From an uncultured Lachnospiraceae bacterium (GTDB taxonomy: Bacteria > Bacillota > Clostridia > Lachnospirales > Lachnospiraceae), in contig CAJUQB010000010.1 in NCBI GenBank assembly GCA_910588285.1, forward strand, positions 1 to 64,000: a stretch of DNA of 64,000 nt. The letters are read 5' to 3'. Positions 16,911 through 25,309 of this stretch are shown here, in pieces. The notes beneath the pieces were generated by a model that saw only the letters and a list, made by a program, of their open reading frames with translations, searched no databases and was not told the DNA's origin. A program made the translations under genes and the position numbers. The first letter of the stretch is position 1; every line of letters starts with the position of its first letter.

Positions 16911-16978
16911 CATACAGGCAGGAGCGTTGTTTGAGCGGATAGCATGTGCCGGCAGGCTGCGCTGTTTCAGCGGATATA
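16886..16978 (+). repeat. Direct repeat of the thiolase 3' end
   Basis: The last 24 nt before the thiolase stop (16886-16909) recur at 16955-16978 with one mismatch, and a third partial copy containing GTTTGAGCGGATA lies between them. The duplicated tail fills the gap before the 3-hydroxyacyl-CoA dehydrogenase gene and encodes nothing further. It looks like a small slippage or tandem-duplication scar. Confidence 0.8.
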
Positions 16979-16994
16979 AATGGAGGACAACAAA

Positions 16995-17939
16995 ATGAGG
17001 GAAATAAAACAGATCGCCGTGTACGGCGCAGGAAAAATGGGAAACGGAATTGCCCAGCTTTTTGCTACCGGGGGATATCCGGTAGCCCTGTGGGCCTTTG
17101 ACGACAACGAAAAGGAGCGTGCAGGACAGATTATCCGGGAGAACCTGAATCTTCTGGCAGTCAACGAGATCCTGGAGGAGAAAGAGATCCCGGGCATTAT
17201 GGAGCGCATTACCATAACCACGGATTATGATGCAGTGACAGAAAAGGCAGATTTGGCAATCGAATGTATTCTGGAAAATATGGAGCTGAAGCAGAACTTT
17301 TTCCAGAAGCTGGACAGCTTAACAGATCCGGATGTGATCCTGTGCACCAACACCTCGGTGATGAGCGTGACGGAGATTGCGTCCAAGGCAGAGCACAAGG
17401 AGCGGATTGTGGGGACACATTTCTGGAACCCGCCCTTCCTGATTCCCCTGGTGGAGGTAGTAAAGACCGTCCATGTGGCGGATGGAGTTGCAGAGAGGGT
17501 ATGCCAGGTACTGGCAAAGGTAGGCAAAAAGCCCATTATTGCAAAGAAGGATGTGCCGGGCTTTATCGCCAACCGGATGCAGAATGCCCTGGGTCGGGAA
17601 GCAGTATCCATCGTGGCCAACGGCATTGCAGATCCCAAGGATGTAGATGACGCCGTGAAGTACGGCTTTGGCATGCGGCTGGGAAGCATTGGACCTATTG
17701 AGCAGATTGACAGCATCGGCGCAGACCTTTGCCTGAATATTGGTTCTTATATTTATCCGCACCTGGAAAATTCCACAGAGGCTTCTCCGCTGCTGAAGGA
17801 GAAGGTGGAGAAGAAGGAGCTGGGCTTTAAGACCAACGGCGTGGGGATCCAGAACTGGAGTGAGGCGGATATGAAGGCCTTCCAGGAGCGGACCATCGGC
17901 GATTTGATCCGGGTGGGAAAAGCGTTGCATATGTTTTGA
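16995..17939 (+). CDS. 3-hydroxyacyl-CoA dehydrogenase
   Basis: 314 residues started at ATG 16995, with TGGAGGA (16981-16987) at proper distance; the in-frame ATG at 16980 overlaps that site. The NAD-binding motif VYGAGKMGNGIAQLFATGG is at about 8-26, the catalytic His in GTHFWNPPFLIPLVEVV (about 135-151; the family's HFFNP), and the PGFIANRMQNAL dimer segment near 180. It interconverts 3-hydroxyacyl-CoA and 3-ketoacyl-CoA. Following thiolase, it completes the first two steps of butyrate synthesis. Neither a crotonase specific for 3-hydroxybutyryl-CoA nor butyryl-CoA dehydrogenase follows. Confidence 0.93.
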   Translation: MREIKQIAVYGAGKMGNGIAQLFATGGYPVALWAFDDNEKERAGQIIRENLNLLAVNEILEEKEIPGIMERITITTDYDAVTEKADLAIECILENMELKQNFFQKLDSLTDPDVILCTNTSVMSVTEIASKAEHKERIVGTHFWNPPFLIPLVEVVKTVHVADGVAERVCQVLAKVGKKPIIAKKDVPGFIANRMQNALGREAVSIVANGIADPKDVDDAVKYGFGMRLGSIGPIEQIDSIGADLCLNIGSYIYPHLENSTEASPLLKEKVEKKELGFKTNGVGIQNWSEADMKAFQERTIGDLIRVGKALHMF

Positions 17940-17971
17940 TTTTATTGATGTCTATTTAGGAGGATGTTTTG

Positions 17972-18928
17972 ATGAAAGCAGAAGAAAAGAAACAATTAGC
18001 AAAGGAATTCTATACTTCTATGTACCGGATTCGGAGATTTGAGGAGGAAGTATTTGAGTTCTACAAGCGCGGTTTGATGCCGGGACTTGCCCATCTGTAC
18101 CTTGGGGAGGAAGCCATTGCAGCGGGAGCCTGTAGGGCAGTGGGACCAAAGGATTACATTGGCAGCACCCACCGGGGGCATGGCCATCTGGTAGCCCGGG
18201 GTGCTGATACCAAGCGGATGATGGCAGAGATTCTTGGAAAGGGCACCGGATATTCCAAGGGCAAGGGCGGTTCCATGCACATCATTGCCATGGATAAGGG
18301 GATTCTTGGAGCCAACGGTATTGTGGGGGGCGAGATCCCCATTGCAACCGGAGCGGCTTACGCAGTAAAATACCGTCAGACCGATCAGGTAGTCCTGTGC
18401 TTTTTGGGTGATTCCGCGTCCAACCAGGGGAGCTTCCACGAGAGTGTAAATATGGCTGCTGCCTGGGATCTGCCCATTGTATATATTATTGAAAACAATT
18501 CCTTCGGAATCTCCGTGGATATCCATCGGGTGACCAAGGAGCATGACCTGGCCAAGCGTGCCGTGGGCTATGGAATTCCGGGAGTTACCATTGACGGAAA
18601 CGACGTGTTCCTGGTATATGAGACCGTAAAAAAGGCTGTTGAGCGGGCAAGGAAGGGCGAGGGCCCCTCTATTGTAGAGTGCAAGACCTGGAGATGGCAG
18701 GGACATCATGTAGGAGACCCGGCTACCTATCGCAGCGCCGAAAAGACCGAAGAGTGGAAGGCAAAGGAGCCCATCGGCAACCTGGAGGCTCTGAATCTGC
18801 TGAAGGAAGAGGAGATCAAGGAGATTCGGGATGCCATTGACGCGGAAATCGCCGAGGCCTGCAAATTTGCCGAGGACAGCCCCTATGCAGATGCCAGTGA
18901 AGCTTATACGGACGTATTTTCGGAGTAA
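17972..18928 (+). CDS. Acetoin/pyruvate-type dehydrogenase complex E1 alpha subunit
   Basis: 318 residues, started at ATG 17972 (GGAGGA at 17959-17964); the preceding in-frame TTG is less likely. The ThDP motif is GDSASNQGSFHESVNMAAAWDLPIVYIIENN (about 146-176), and the N-terminal MYRIRRFEEEVFEFYKRGLMPG plus GEEAIAAGACRA stretch is typical of AcoA-like E1 alpha proteins. The complex oxidatively decarboxylates a 2-oxo acid, or cleaves acetoin, to an acyl-CoA and NADH. E1 beta, E2 and E3 follow in order. Pyruvate dehydrogenase is unusual in anaerobic Lachnospiraceae, so an acetoin-like or pathway-specific 2-oxo acid or diketone is more likely. Confidence 0.92.
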   Translation: MKAEEKKQLAKEFYTSMYRIRRFEEEVFEFYKRGLMPGLAHLYLGEEAIAAGACRAVGPKDYIGSTHRGHGHLVARGADTKRMMAEILGKGTGYSKGKGGSMHIIAMDKGILGANGIVGGEIPIATGAAYAVKYRQTDQVVLCFLGDSASNQGSFHESVNMAAAWDLPIVYIIENNSFGISVDIHRVTKEHDLAKRAVGYGIPGVTIDGNDVFLVYETVKKAVERARKGEGPSIVECKTWRWQGHHVGDPATYRSAEKTEEWKAKEPIGNLEALNLLKEEEIKEIRDAIDAEIAEACKFAEDSPYADASEAYTDVFSE

Positions 18929-18965
18929 CTGTTCGGATTGAAGAGGAACGAGGAGGAATTAAAAG

Positions 18966-19937
18966 ATGAGAAAAATAATGTATCGAGACGCCATTTGTGA
19001 GGCTCTGGATGAGGAGATGTCCCGGGATGAAAATGTGGTGATCCTGGGAGAGGATGTTGGCGTGAATGACGGAACCTTTAAATGCACCAAGGGACTGCGG
19101 GAAAAATACGGCGACCTGCGCTGCAAGGATACCCCCATCAGCGAGTCCGGCTTTATCGGCATGAGCGTTGGAATGGCTATCGCAGGGATGCGTCCGGTGC
19201 CGGAGCTGATGTTCAATGACTTTGCGCTGGTATGTATGGACCAGATCTGCAACCAGGCTGCCAAGATCACCTATATGTCCGGCGGGCAGACAAAGCTTCC
19301 CATGGTAATCCGTACTACCATGGGTGCAGGCCGCGCTTCCGCAGCCCAGCATTCCCAGAACCTCCATGCATTTTTTGCACATATCCCGGGGCTTAAGGTG
19401 GTAATGCCCTCCAATGCAGCAGATGCCAAGGGCTTGCTGAAAACAGCCATTCGGGACAACAGCCCGGTCATCTTTATTGAGCATAAGCTCCAGTATACCC
19501 AGGAATTTGAAGTGCCGGAGGGCGAGTACACCATTCCCTTTGGCCAGGCCAACGTGGTATGTGAGGGAACGGATCTTACCATTGTGGCTACCTCCACCAT
19601 GGTTCGCCATGCGGAGAATGTGGCCAAGGAGCTGGCAAAGGATGGCAAGAGCATTGAGGTCATTGATCCCAGGACCATTGTGCCCCTGGATATGGAGACC
19701 ATCTTAAAGTCCGTAAGAAAGACCGGAAAGCTCCTGATCGTGGACGAGGGCCATGAGAGCTTCGGCATCAGCGGGGAGATTGCCCTGCGGGTACAGAGGG
19801 ACGCCTTTTATGACCTGGAGGCTCCGATTATGCGTCTGGGCCTTGCAGATGTGCCCCTTCCCTTCAGCCCGGCACTGGAGTTCCAGCTGATTCCGGATAA
19901 GAAGAAGATCAAAGCAGCCGCATTGGAATTACTGTAG
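18966..19937 (+). CDS. Acetoin/pyruvate-type dehydrogenase complex E1 beta subunit
   Basis: 323 residues, the usual length. N-terminal EEMSRDENVVILGEDVGVNDG carries the catalytic Glu region, then FIGMSVGMAIAGMRPVPELMF (ThDP pyrimidine pocket), and a transketolase C-terminal domain from about 190 with PRTIVPLDMETI and DEGHESFGISGEIA. It forms an alpha2-beta2 E1 with the preceding subunit. A ribosome site GAGGAGG precedes it, 37 nt after E1 alpha. Confidence 0.94.
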   Translation: MRKIMYRDAICEALDEEMSRDENVVILGEDVGVNDGTFKCTKGLREKYGDLRCKDTPISESGFIGMSVGMAIAGMRPVPELMFNDFALVCMDQICNQAAKITYMSGGQTKLPMVIRTTMGAGRASAAQHSQNLHAFFAHIPGLKVVMPSNAADAKGLLKTAIRDNSPVIFIEHKLQYTQEFEVPEGEYTIPFGQANVVCEGTDLTIVATSTMVRHAENVAKELAKDGKSIEVIDPRTIVPLDMETILKSVRKTGKLLIVDEGHESFGISGEIALRVQRDAFYDLEAPIMRLGLADVPLPFSPALEFQLIPDKKKIKAAALELL

Positions 19938-19947
19938 GAGGTACATC

Positions 19948-21351
19948 ATGGCAGAAGTAATTATCATGCCCAAGCTGGGCTTTAATATGGATGAGGGCGA
20001 CCTGGTCAGCTGGCATAAGAAGGTCGGTGATACCGTTGCCAAGGGAGAAGTATTTTTTGAAATTAACACAGATAAGACCACCATGCCGGTGGAGGCCACC
20101 GCAGACGGTACGGTTCTGAAAATCTGTGTGGAGGAGGGGGAGACCGTGGAGGTCTTTACTCCCATCGCCGTAGTGGGCGCTCCGGGGGAGGATCCGGAGG
20201 CAGCCCTGGCAGCAGGGGTTGCAACTGCAAATGTGGACGGCACGGTAAGCGCAGAGCCGGCAGGCCAGAGTGCAGCGGGAGCAGCGGTAGGTGCAGGAGC
20301 AGCCGGCCAGAGTGAGGCAGGAGCAGCGGTAAGCGCAGGCGCAGTGGGAGCCGGCCAGAGTGAGGCAGGCACAGAGGCAGCTGTGAACCTGAAGGATTTA
20401 AAGCTGACCCCCAAGGCCAGGAAGCTGATCGCTGACGAGGGCCTGGATGTATCTTCCATCGCACAGATTACGGGAACCGGGTATCAGGGCGGCATTACCG
20501 CCAAGGATATCAAAGCGTCACCCCTGGCCAGGAAGGCTGCCGCAAAGGCAGGCGTGGATCTTGGGACAGTGGAAGGCACCGGCGTAAACGGCAAGATCAT
20601 GAAGGCAGATGTGGAGAAGGCCGCTGCAGCAGCCCCGGCCCAGGGAACAGAGGAGAAGAAGATCCTTTCCTCCAAGCCCTACAAGGGCGTGCGCAAGATC
20701 ATCGGCGACAAGCTGGCTGAGAGCAAGTTCACGGCTCCCCACCTGTATTTTACCGATGCGGTTGACACCACCAACATGACGGCCTTCCGCAAGCAGATGA
20801 ATGAGGTATCTGACCGGAAGATTACGGTATCCGACCTGCTGGTATATGCGGCCAGCAAGGCTTTGCAGAAGTTTCCGGGCATCAATTCCTCCCTGGTGGA
20901 CGGAAATATTGTGACCTACAAGAGCACCAACATCGGTGTGGCGGTAGCCGGGGATAACGGGCTGATTGTGCCTGTCATCAAAAATGTGCAGGAAAAGACC
21001 CTGACCACTGTATCCGAAGAAAACAGGGATCTGGTAGACCGGGCCAAGGAAGGCCGCTTAAAGCCAGAGGAGTATTCCGGAGGCACCTTCTCCATCTCCA
21101 ACCTGGGAATGTTCGGGATCGGCAATTTTACTGCAATCATCAATCCCCCTGAGTCTGCCATTCTTTCTGTCAGCTCCGTGCGTAAGACGCCGGTGGTGAT
21201 TGAGGAGGACGGTGAGGATAAGATTGTGATTCGTCCTATGATGAACATCCAGCTTTCTGTGGACCACAGGCTCATTGACGGGCTTCTGGCTTCCCAGTTT
21301 GTGGAATATATGAAGGAGCTCTTAGAGAATCCTTTGAAAATCTTACTGTAG
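19948..21351 (+). CDS. Dihydrolipoamide acyltransferase (E2) of the dehydrogenase complex
   Basis: 467 residues. One lipoyl domain (about 1-77) has its modified Lys at about 44 in INTDKTTMPVEAT. A long Ala/Gly/Ser-rich linker (about 90-148) contains imperfect repeats of a GQSEAGAAV-type unit. Two successive peripheral-subunit-binding-like segments follow: KLTPKARKLIADEGLDVSSI (about 152-171) and SPLARKAAAKAGVDLGTV (about 191-208); one is usual. The catalytic domain ends with VDHRLIDGLLASQFVEYM, whose HxxxDG motif gives the active-site His and Asp. It is the core of the E1-E2-E3 complex. Lipoylation would need the lipoate-protein ligase encoded at 25.3 kb. Confidence 0.94.
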   Translation: MAEVIIMPKLGFNMDEGDLVSWHKKVGDTVAKGEVFFEINTDKTTMPVEATADGTVLKICVEEGETVEVFTPIAVVGAPGEDPEAALAAGVATANVDGTVSAEPAGQSAAGAAVGAGAAGQSEAGAAVSAGAVGAGQSEAGTEAAVNLKDLKLTPKARKLIADEGLDVSSIAQITGTGYQGGITAKDIKASPLARKAAAKAGVDLGTVEGTGVNGKIMKADVEKAAAAAPAQGTEEKKILSSKPYKGVRKIIGDKLAESKFTAPHLYFTDAVDTTNMTAFRKQMNEVSDRKITVSDLLVYAASKALQKFPGINSSLVDGNIVTYKSTNIGVAVAGDNGLIVPVIKNVQEKTLTTVSEENRDLVDRAKEGRLKPEEYSGGTFSISNLGMFGIGNFTAIINPPESAILSVSSVRKTPVVIEEDGEDKIVIRPMMNIQLSVDHRLIDGLLASQFVEYMKELLENPLKILL

Positions 21352-21363
21352 GAGGCGCAGAGC

Positions 21364-22776
21364 ATGGCAGAGGAAAGAGCACAGTCCAAATCCGGGCTGT
21401 ATGAATTTGACGTAGTAGTGATCGGCGCAGGGCCAGGCGGTTATGAGACTGCCATCAAGGCCTCCCAGCGGGGACTTCGGACTGCTATCGTAGAGGCAGA
21501 GCATATGGGGGGCACCTGCCTGAATGTGGGATGCATTCCCACCAAGGCATTGGTGAAAACCGTCAACCTGTATGAGGACATCCAGAAGTCAGCGGAATTC
21601 GGTATTGAGGGCGTGGACCCAGGGGCAGTGAAAATCTCCATGGTGAAGCTTCAGAAGCGGAAGGAAGGAATTGTCAAGACTCTGGTGGGGGGCGTAGGCG
21701 CTCTGCTTAAGGGAAACAAGGTGGAGATTGTAAAGGGACTGGGCAGCTTTGTGGACGCCCACACCATTGCAGTGGGCGACCGTAAGCTGACAGCGGAACA
21801 TGTAATCATTGCCACTGGCTCCGAGACCTTTATGCCGGGATTTATCACCTATGAAGGGGAGACAAAGATGATTACCAGCACAGAGGCATTGTCCTTAGAT
21901 TACATCCCGGAGAGCATCAATATCATTGGAGGCGGCGTTATTGGCATTGAGTTTGCCTATGTATTTGCCCATCTGGGCACCAAGGTAACAGTAATTGAGC
22001 TGATGGAGCACATCCTGCCCATGGTGGATGCGGATATTTCAAAGCTGGCCAGGAAGTCCTTAGAGAAGGCCGGGGTGGCATTCCATACAGGCGCCAAGGT
22101 GAAGACCGTAAAGGACAAAGCCGTCATTTTCGAGAAGGACGGAAAAGAGCAGTCCTTAGAGGCGGAGCTGACGCTGATGGCAGTGGGGCGTTCTCCCTAT
22201 ACGAAGGGCTTAAATGCCGAGGGCATCGGCCTGGAATTTGACCGCAAGGCCATCAAGGTTGACGGGCATATGCGGACAAATATCGAACATATTTATGCCA
22301 TCGGGGATGTAAACGGCAGTGTGATGCTGGCCCACACCGCAAGCCATGAAGGCTTTGTGGCAGTGGCCAATATCCTGGGAGAGGAAGAGATCATGTCCTA
22401 TGACCGGATCCCCTCCTGCATCTACATGGAGCCGGAGATTGCTTCCATCGGCCTGACGGAAGCCCAGGCCAGGGAAAAATACGGGGAGGTCAAGGTGGGC
22501 AAATTCCCCATGATGGCCAACGGAAAATCCTTGATCGAGGGCGAGAAGAGCGGTATGATGAAGGTGATCTTAGACAGTGAGCTGGGTGAGATCCTGGGTG
22601 TCCACCTTTTTGCAGTCCATGCCACGGATATGATTTCCGAGATCTCGGTGGCTATGAACCTGGAGGCTACGGCAGAGGAGGTCATCGGCTCCATCCATCC
22701 CCACCCCACCGTGTCCGAGGCAGTGGGAGAAGCTTTTATGGCAGCCTTTTACGGACGGCCCATCAATTCCCTGTAA
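21364..22776 (+). CDS. lpdA: Dihydrolipoyl dehydrogenase (E3)
   Basis: 470 residues, a standard E3 without a fused lipoyl domain. FAD motif VVIGAGPGGYETAIKASQRG (about 18-37), redox disulfide GGTCLNVGCIPTKAL (about 51-65), NAD motif IIGGGVIGIEFAYVFAHLG (about 186-204), second FAD contact YAIGDVNGSVMLAHTASHEG, and C-terminal interface His-Glu in HPHPTVSEAVGEA. It reoxidises the dihydrolipoyl arm of E2 and passes electrons to NAD. It starts 13 nt after the E2 stop, behind GGAGG. Confidence 0.96.
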   Translation: MAEERAQSKSGLYEFDVVVIGAGPGGYETAIKASQRGLRTAIVEAEHMGGTCLNVGCIPTKALVKTVNLYEDIQKSAEFGIEGVDPGAVKISMVKLQKRKEGIVKTLVGGVGALLKGNKVEIVKGLGSFVDAHTIAVGDRKLTAEHVIIATGSETFMPGFITYEGETKMITSTEALSLDYIPESINIIGGGVIGIEFAYVFAHLGTKVTVIELMEHILPMVDADISKLARKSLEKAGVAFHTGAKVKTVKDKAVIFEKDGKEQSLEAELTLMAVGRSPYTKGLNAEGIGLEFDRKAIKVDGHMRTNIEHIYAIGDVNGSVMLAHTASHEGFVAVANILGEEEIMSYDRIPSCIYMEPEIASIGLTEAQAREKYGEVKVGKFPMMANGKSLIEGEKSGMMKVILDSELGEILGVHLFAVHATDMISEISVAMNLEATAEEVIGSIHPHPTVSEAVGEAFMAAFYGRPINSL

Positions 22777-22791
22777 GATGGGTGAAAGCAA

Positions 22792-23373
22792 ATGAAAAAA
22801 ATGATATGCATCGGCGACAGCCTGACCTACGGGCTGGGTGTCCCGGTGGGAGACAGCTGGGTAGAGCTTCTGAACAGGGAAAGCAGCTGTGACGTGATCA
22901 ATAAGGGCATCAACGGGGATACCTCCGGCGGAATGCTGGCCAGGCTTCATCGGGATGTGCTGGAACATCAGCCGGATCTGGTGTTCCTGATGGGAGGAGC
23001 CAATGATTTTATCATGGGCTGCGGTCTGGGCGTGGTGAGGGCAAATCTGATGGCCATGGTGCATCAGATGTACCATGCAAGGATTCCGGTGATCTTAGGG
23101 ATTGAGATTGCCGGAGACAGCGCCCATGTCCGCCCGGATTGGCAGCAGCTGGCAGATTTTTGCCAGGTCAATGAGAAGATTCGGGCCATGGCAGAGTGGC
23201 TGCCGGGCTTCTGCGGGGCCTTCCAGATTCCCTATGTGGATCTGTACCGGGAATTTGGCGATGCCGTCCGGGGGAGGGAGGCAGAATTCTTCATTGACGG
23301 CGTACATCCCAATGTCCGGGGACACCGGCTGATTGCGGACAGTATTTTAAAGAAAATGGAACAATTGGTATAA
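22792..23373 (+). CDS. GDSL/SGNH-family hydrolase
   Basis: 193 residues with no signal peptide, so cytoplasmic. Block I is CIGDSLTYG with the nucleophilic Ser near 9, block III is GGANDF (about 66-71), and block V is DGVHPNVRGH with catalytic Asp and His (about 171-180). It is an esterase/lipase/thioesterase-type enzyme that could remove an acyl group from an intermediate. Its place between E3 and the RpiB-like gene gives no more precise role. Confidence 0.9.
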   Translation: MKKMICIGDSLTYGLGVPVGDSWVELLNRESSCDVINKGINGDTSGGMLARLHRDVLEHQPDLVFLMGGANDFIMGCGLGVVRANLMAMVHQMYHARIPVILGIEIAGDSAHVRPDWQQLADFCQVNEKIRAMAEWLPGFCGAFQIPYVDLYREFGDAVRGREAEFFIDGVHPNVRGHRLIADSILKKMEQLV

Positions 23374-23408
23374 ACATCTATCAAAAAGACAGAATGTGAG
23401 GGAATAAA

Positions 23409-24050
23409 ATGAAAATCGCTTTAGTTATGGAATGGAGTACTTGTGAGAAAAATGAGATCGTTTTTAATACCCTGAAAAAGGTAGCGGAGGCCAATGGCCA
23501 TACTGTGGTAAATTACGGCCAGTTTAATGCAGAGGATCATCGTCAGACTTATAACCAGAACGCAGTCCTGATTGCAGCTATCCTGAATTCCGGGGCAGCA
23601 GATTTTGTAATCACAGGCTGCGGGACAGGAGAGGGCGCTATGATGGCTTGCAACGCCATGCCGGGGGTATGCTGCGGCCTGGTGGTGGATCCGGCGGATT
23701 CCTACCTTTACACCCAGGTAAACGGCGGAAATTGTATGTCCCTTCCCTATGCAAAGGGCTGGGGCTGGGGCGCTGAGGTGAACCTGGAATATGTGTTTGA
23801 GAAGCTCTTTGTCAAGGAGTTTGGCGGCGGCTATCCGGCCCATGCGGCAGCCTCCGAGCAGAGGAATGCAGCCCTTCTGAACAAGCTGAAGGCAGCGGCC
23901 AGCCGCGACTTTACGGAGATCTTAAAGAGTGAGGATGGGGATATCCAGGAGATGATTCGGGAAGCCTTTGCAGGAGGACGTCTGGAACAGTTTAAGAAGG
24001 ACTGCAAGTGCGACAAAATTCTTGCAGCCGTAGAGCAGGCATTGGCCTAA
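23409..24050 (+). CDS. RpiB/LacA/LacB-family sugar isomerase-like protein
   Basis: 213 residues. The N-terminal ~150 residues match the RpiB/LacAB fold, with the family core ITGCGTGEGAMMACNAMPGVCCGLV (about 73-97), where the catalytic Cys/Thr region of RpiB lies, and the NGGNCMSLP segment (about 106-114) corresponding to the NDANVLALG region. The C-terminal ~65 residues, helical and rich in Lys/Glu, extend beyond the ~150-residue classical RpiB. It probably isomerises an aldose/ketose pair in the pathway; absence of nearby pentose kinases makes a non-phosphorylated substrate possible. Confidence 0.82.
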   Translation: MKIALVMEWSTCEKNEIVFNTLKKVAEANGHTVVNYGQFNAEDHRQTYNQNAVLIAAILNSGAADFVITGCGTGEGAMMACNAMPGVCCGLVVDPADSYLYTQVNGGNCMSLPYAKGWGWGAEVNLEYVFEKLFVKEFGGGYPAHAAASEQRNAALLNKLKAAASRDFTEILKSEDGDIQEMIREAFAGGRLEQFKKDCKCDKILAAVEQALA

Positions 24051-24080
24051 GAAGGATTTGGAAGAGAGGAGGAAGGGAAC

Positions 24081-25193
24081 ATGCAGCAATTCATGTTAAA
24101 ACCAGCGATTCATACCTATCAGACCTGCAAGGAATTTGCGGAAGTTTTCCAGATCGGGAAGGGAGACCTGGTGATCACCAACGAGTATATTTATCAGCCG
24201 GGCTTTGGCAGCCTAAACCTTGGGTGCGACGTACTGTATCAGGAAAAATACGGCTCCGGCGAACCGTCGGATGATATGGCGGAGGCCATGTACCGGGATA
24301 TTCAGGGAGATTACAAACGGATTATTGCCATTGGCGGCGGGACGGTAATAGATATTTCCAAGCTCTTTGCCTTAAAGCATGTGTCCCCCATTCTGGATCT
24401 GTATGACGGCAAGCTGCCGGTGGAGAAGGAACGTGAGCTTGTGCTGGTGCCCACTACCTGCGGAACAGGGTCCGAGGTAACAAACATTGCAATTCTGGCC
24501 TTAAACAGCCGTGGAACCAAGAAGGGACTGGCAACGGATGAAATGTATGCAGACAGCGCCGTTCTGATTCCGGAGCTTCTTAAGGGGCTTCCCTTCCGCT
24601 TCTTTGCCACCAGCTCTATCGACGCCCTGATCCATGCCATTGAATCCAGCCTGTCTCCCAAGGGGAACGGTTATACCAGGATGTTTGGATATCAGGCCAT
24701 TGAGACGATCCTCAAGGGATACATGAAGATCCGCAAAGAGGGGGAGGATGCCAGGATGGAGCTTTTAGAAGACTTTCTGATAGCTTCAAACTATGCAGGG
24801 ATTTCCTTTGGAAACGCCGGCTGCGCTGCTGTCCATGCCTTGAGCTACCCCTTGGGGGCCACCTATCATGTAGCCCATGGGGAGGCGAATTATGCCATGT
24901 TTACCGGAGTTATGAAGAATTATATGGAGCTTAAGCAGGACGGAGAGATTGCGAAGCTGAACCAATTTATTGCAGATATCATTGGATGCAGGCCGGATGA
25001 GGTCTATGAAGCCTTAGAGGAGCTTTTGGATGTAATCCTTACGAAAAAGCCCCTCCGCAGCTACGGAATGACAGAGGAGGACATTGAGGAGTTCGCCGAG
25101 TCCGTAATGGTCAATCAGGGAAGGCTGATGGCCAACAATTTCGTACCCCTGGATAAGGAGCGGGTGCTTAAGATCTATCGGGAACTGTATTAA
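24081..25193 (+). CDS. 4hbD: NAD-dependent 4-hydroxybutyrate dehydrogenase
   Basis: 370-residue group III iron alcohol dehydrogenase. The whole sequence resembles the Clostridium kluyveri 4-hydroxybutyrate dehydrogenase as I recall it, for example GDLVITNEYIY near the N-terminus, IGGGTVIDISKLFALK (about 90-105), VPTTCGTGSEVTNI (about 123-136), and the Fe ligands in SSIDALIHAIES and HALSYPLGATYHVAHGEAN. It reduces succinate semialdehyde to 4-hydroxybutyrate with NADH, or the reverse. It connects operon B with the 4-hydroxybutyrate CoA-transferase and 4-hydroxybutyryl-CoA dehydratase genes at 39.7-42.5 kb. It is the last gene before two tandem terminators. Confidence 0.9.
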   Translation: MQQFMLKPAIHTYQTCKEFAEVFQIGKGDLVITNEYIYQPGFGSLNLGCDVLYQEKYGSGEPSDDMAEAMYRDIQGDYKRIIAIGGGTVIDISKLFALKHVSPILDLYDGKLPVEKERELVLVPTTCGTGSEVTNIAILALNSRGTKKGLATDEMYADSAVLIPELLKGLPFRFFATSSIDALIHAIESSLSPKGNGYTRMFGYQAIETILKGYMKIRKEGEDARMELLEDFLIASNYAGISFGNAGCAAVHALSYPLGATYHVAHGEANYAMFTGVMKNYMELKQDGEIAKLNQFIADIIGCRPDEVYEALEELLDVILTKKPLRSYGMTEEDIEEFAESVMVNQGRLMANNFVPLDKERVLKIYRELY

Positions 25194-25206
25194 TTTCAGG
25201 AAGGGA

Positions 25207-25237
25207 GCGGGAGCAAAGTAGTTTGCCCCCGCGTTTT
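25207..25237 (+). terminator. First of two tandem intrinsic terminators ending operon B
   Basis: GCGGG-A-GCAAA (25207-25217) pairs with TTTGC-C-CCCGC (25222-25232) around GTAG, followed by GTTTT. It lies 14 nt after the 4-hydroxybutyrate dehydrogenase stop. Confidence 0.85.
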
Positions 25238-25249
25238 CCATATGGATGT

Positions 25250-25273
25250 CCCGTTGCTTGCAGCGGGGTTTTT
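25250..25273 (+). terminator. Second tandem intrinsic terminator
   Basis: CCCGTTGC (25250-25257) pairs with GCAGCGGG (25260-25267, one G-T pair), followed by GTTTTT. Together with the hairpin just upstream it should insulate the lipoate ligase gene from the long operon. Confidence 0.8.
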
Positions 25274-25309
25274 GACTGTCCGCGGGGATAAAATGAAGGG
25301 GTGATGCAT

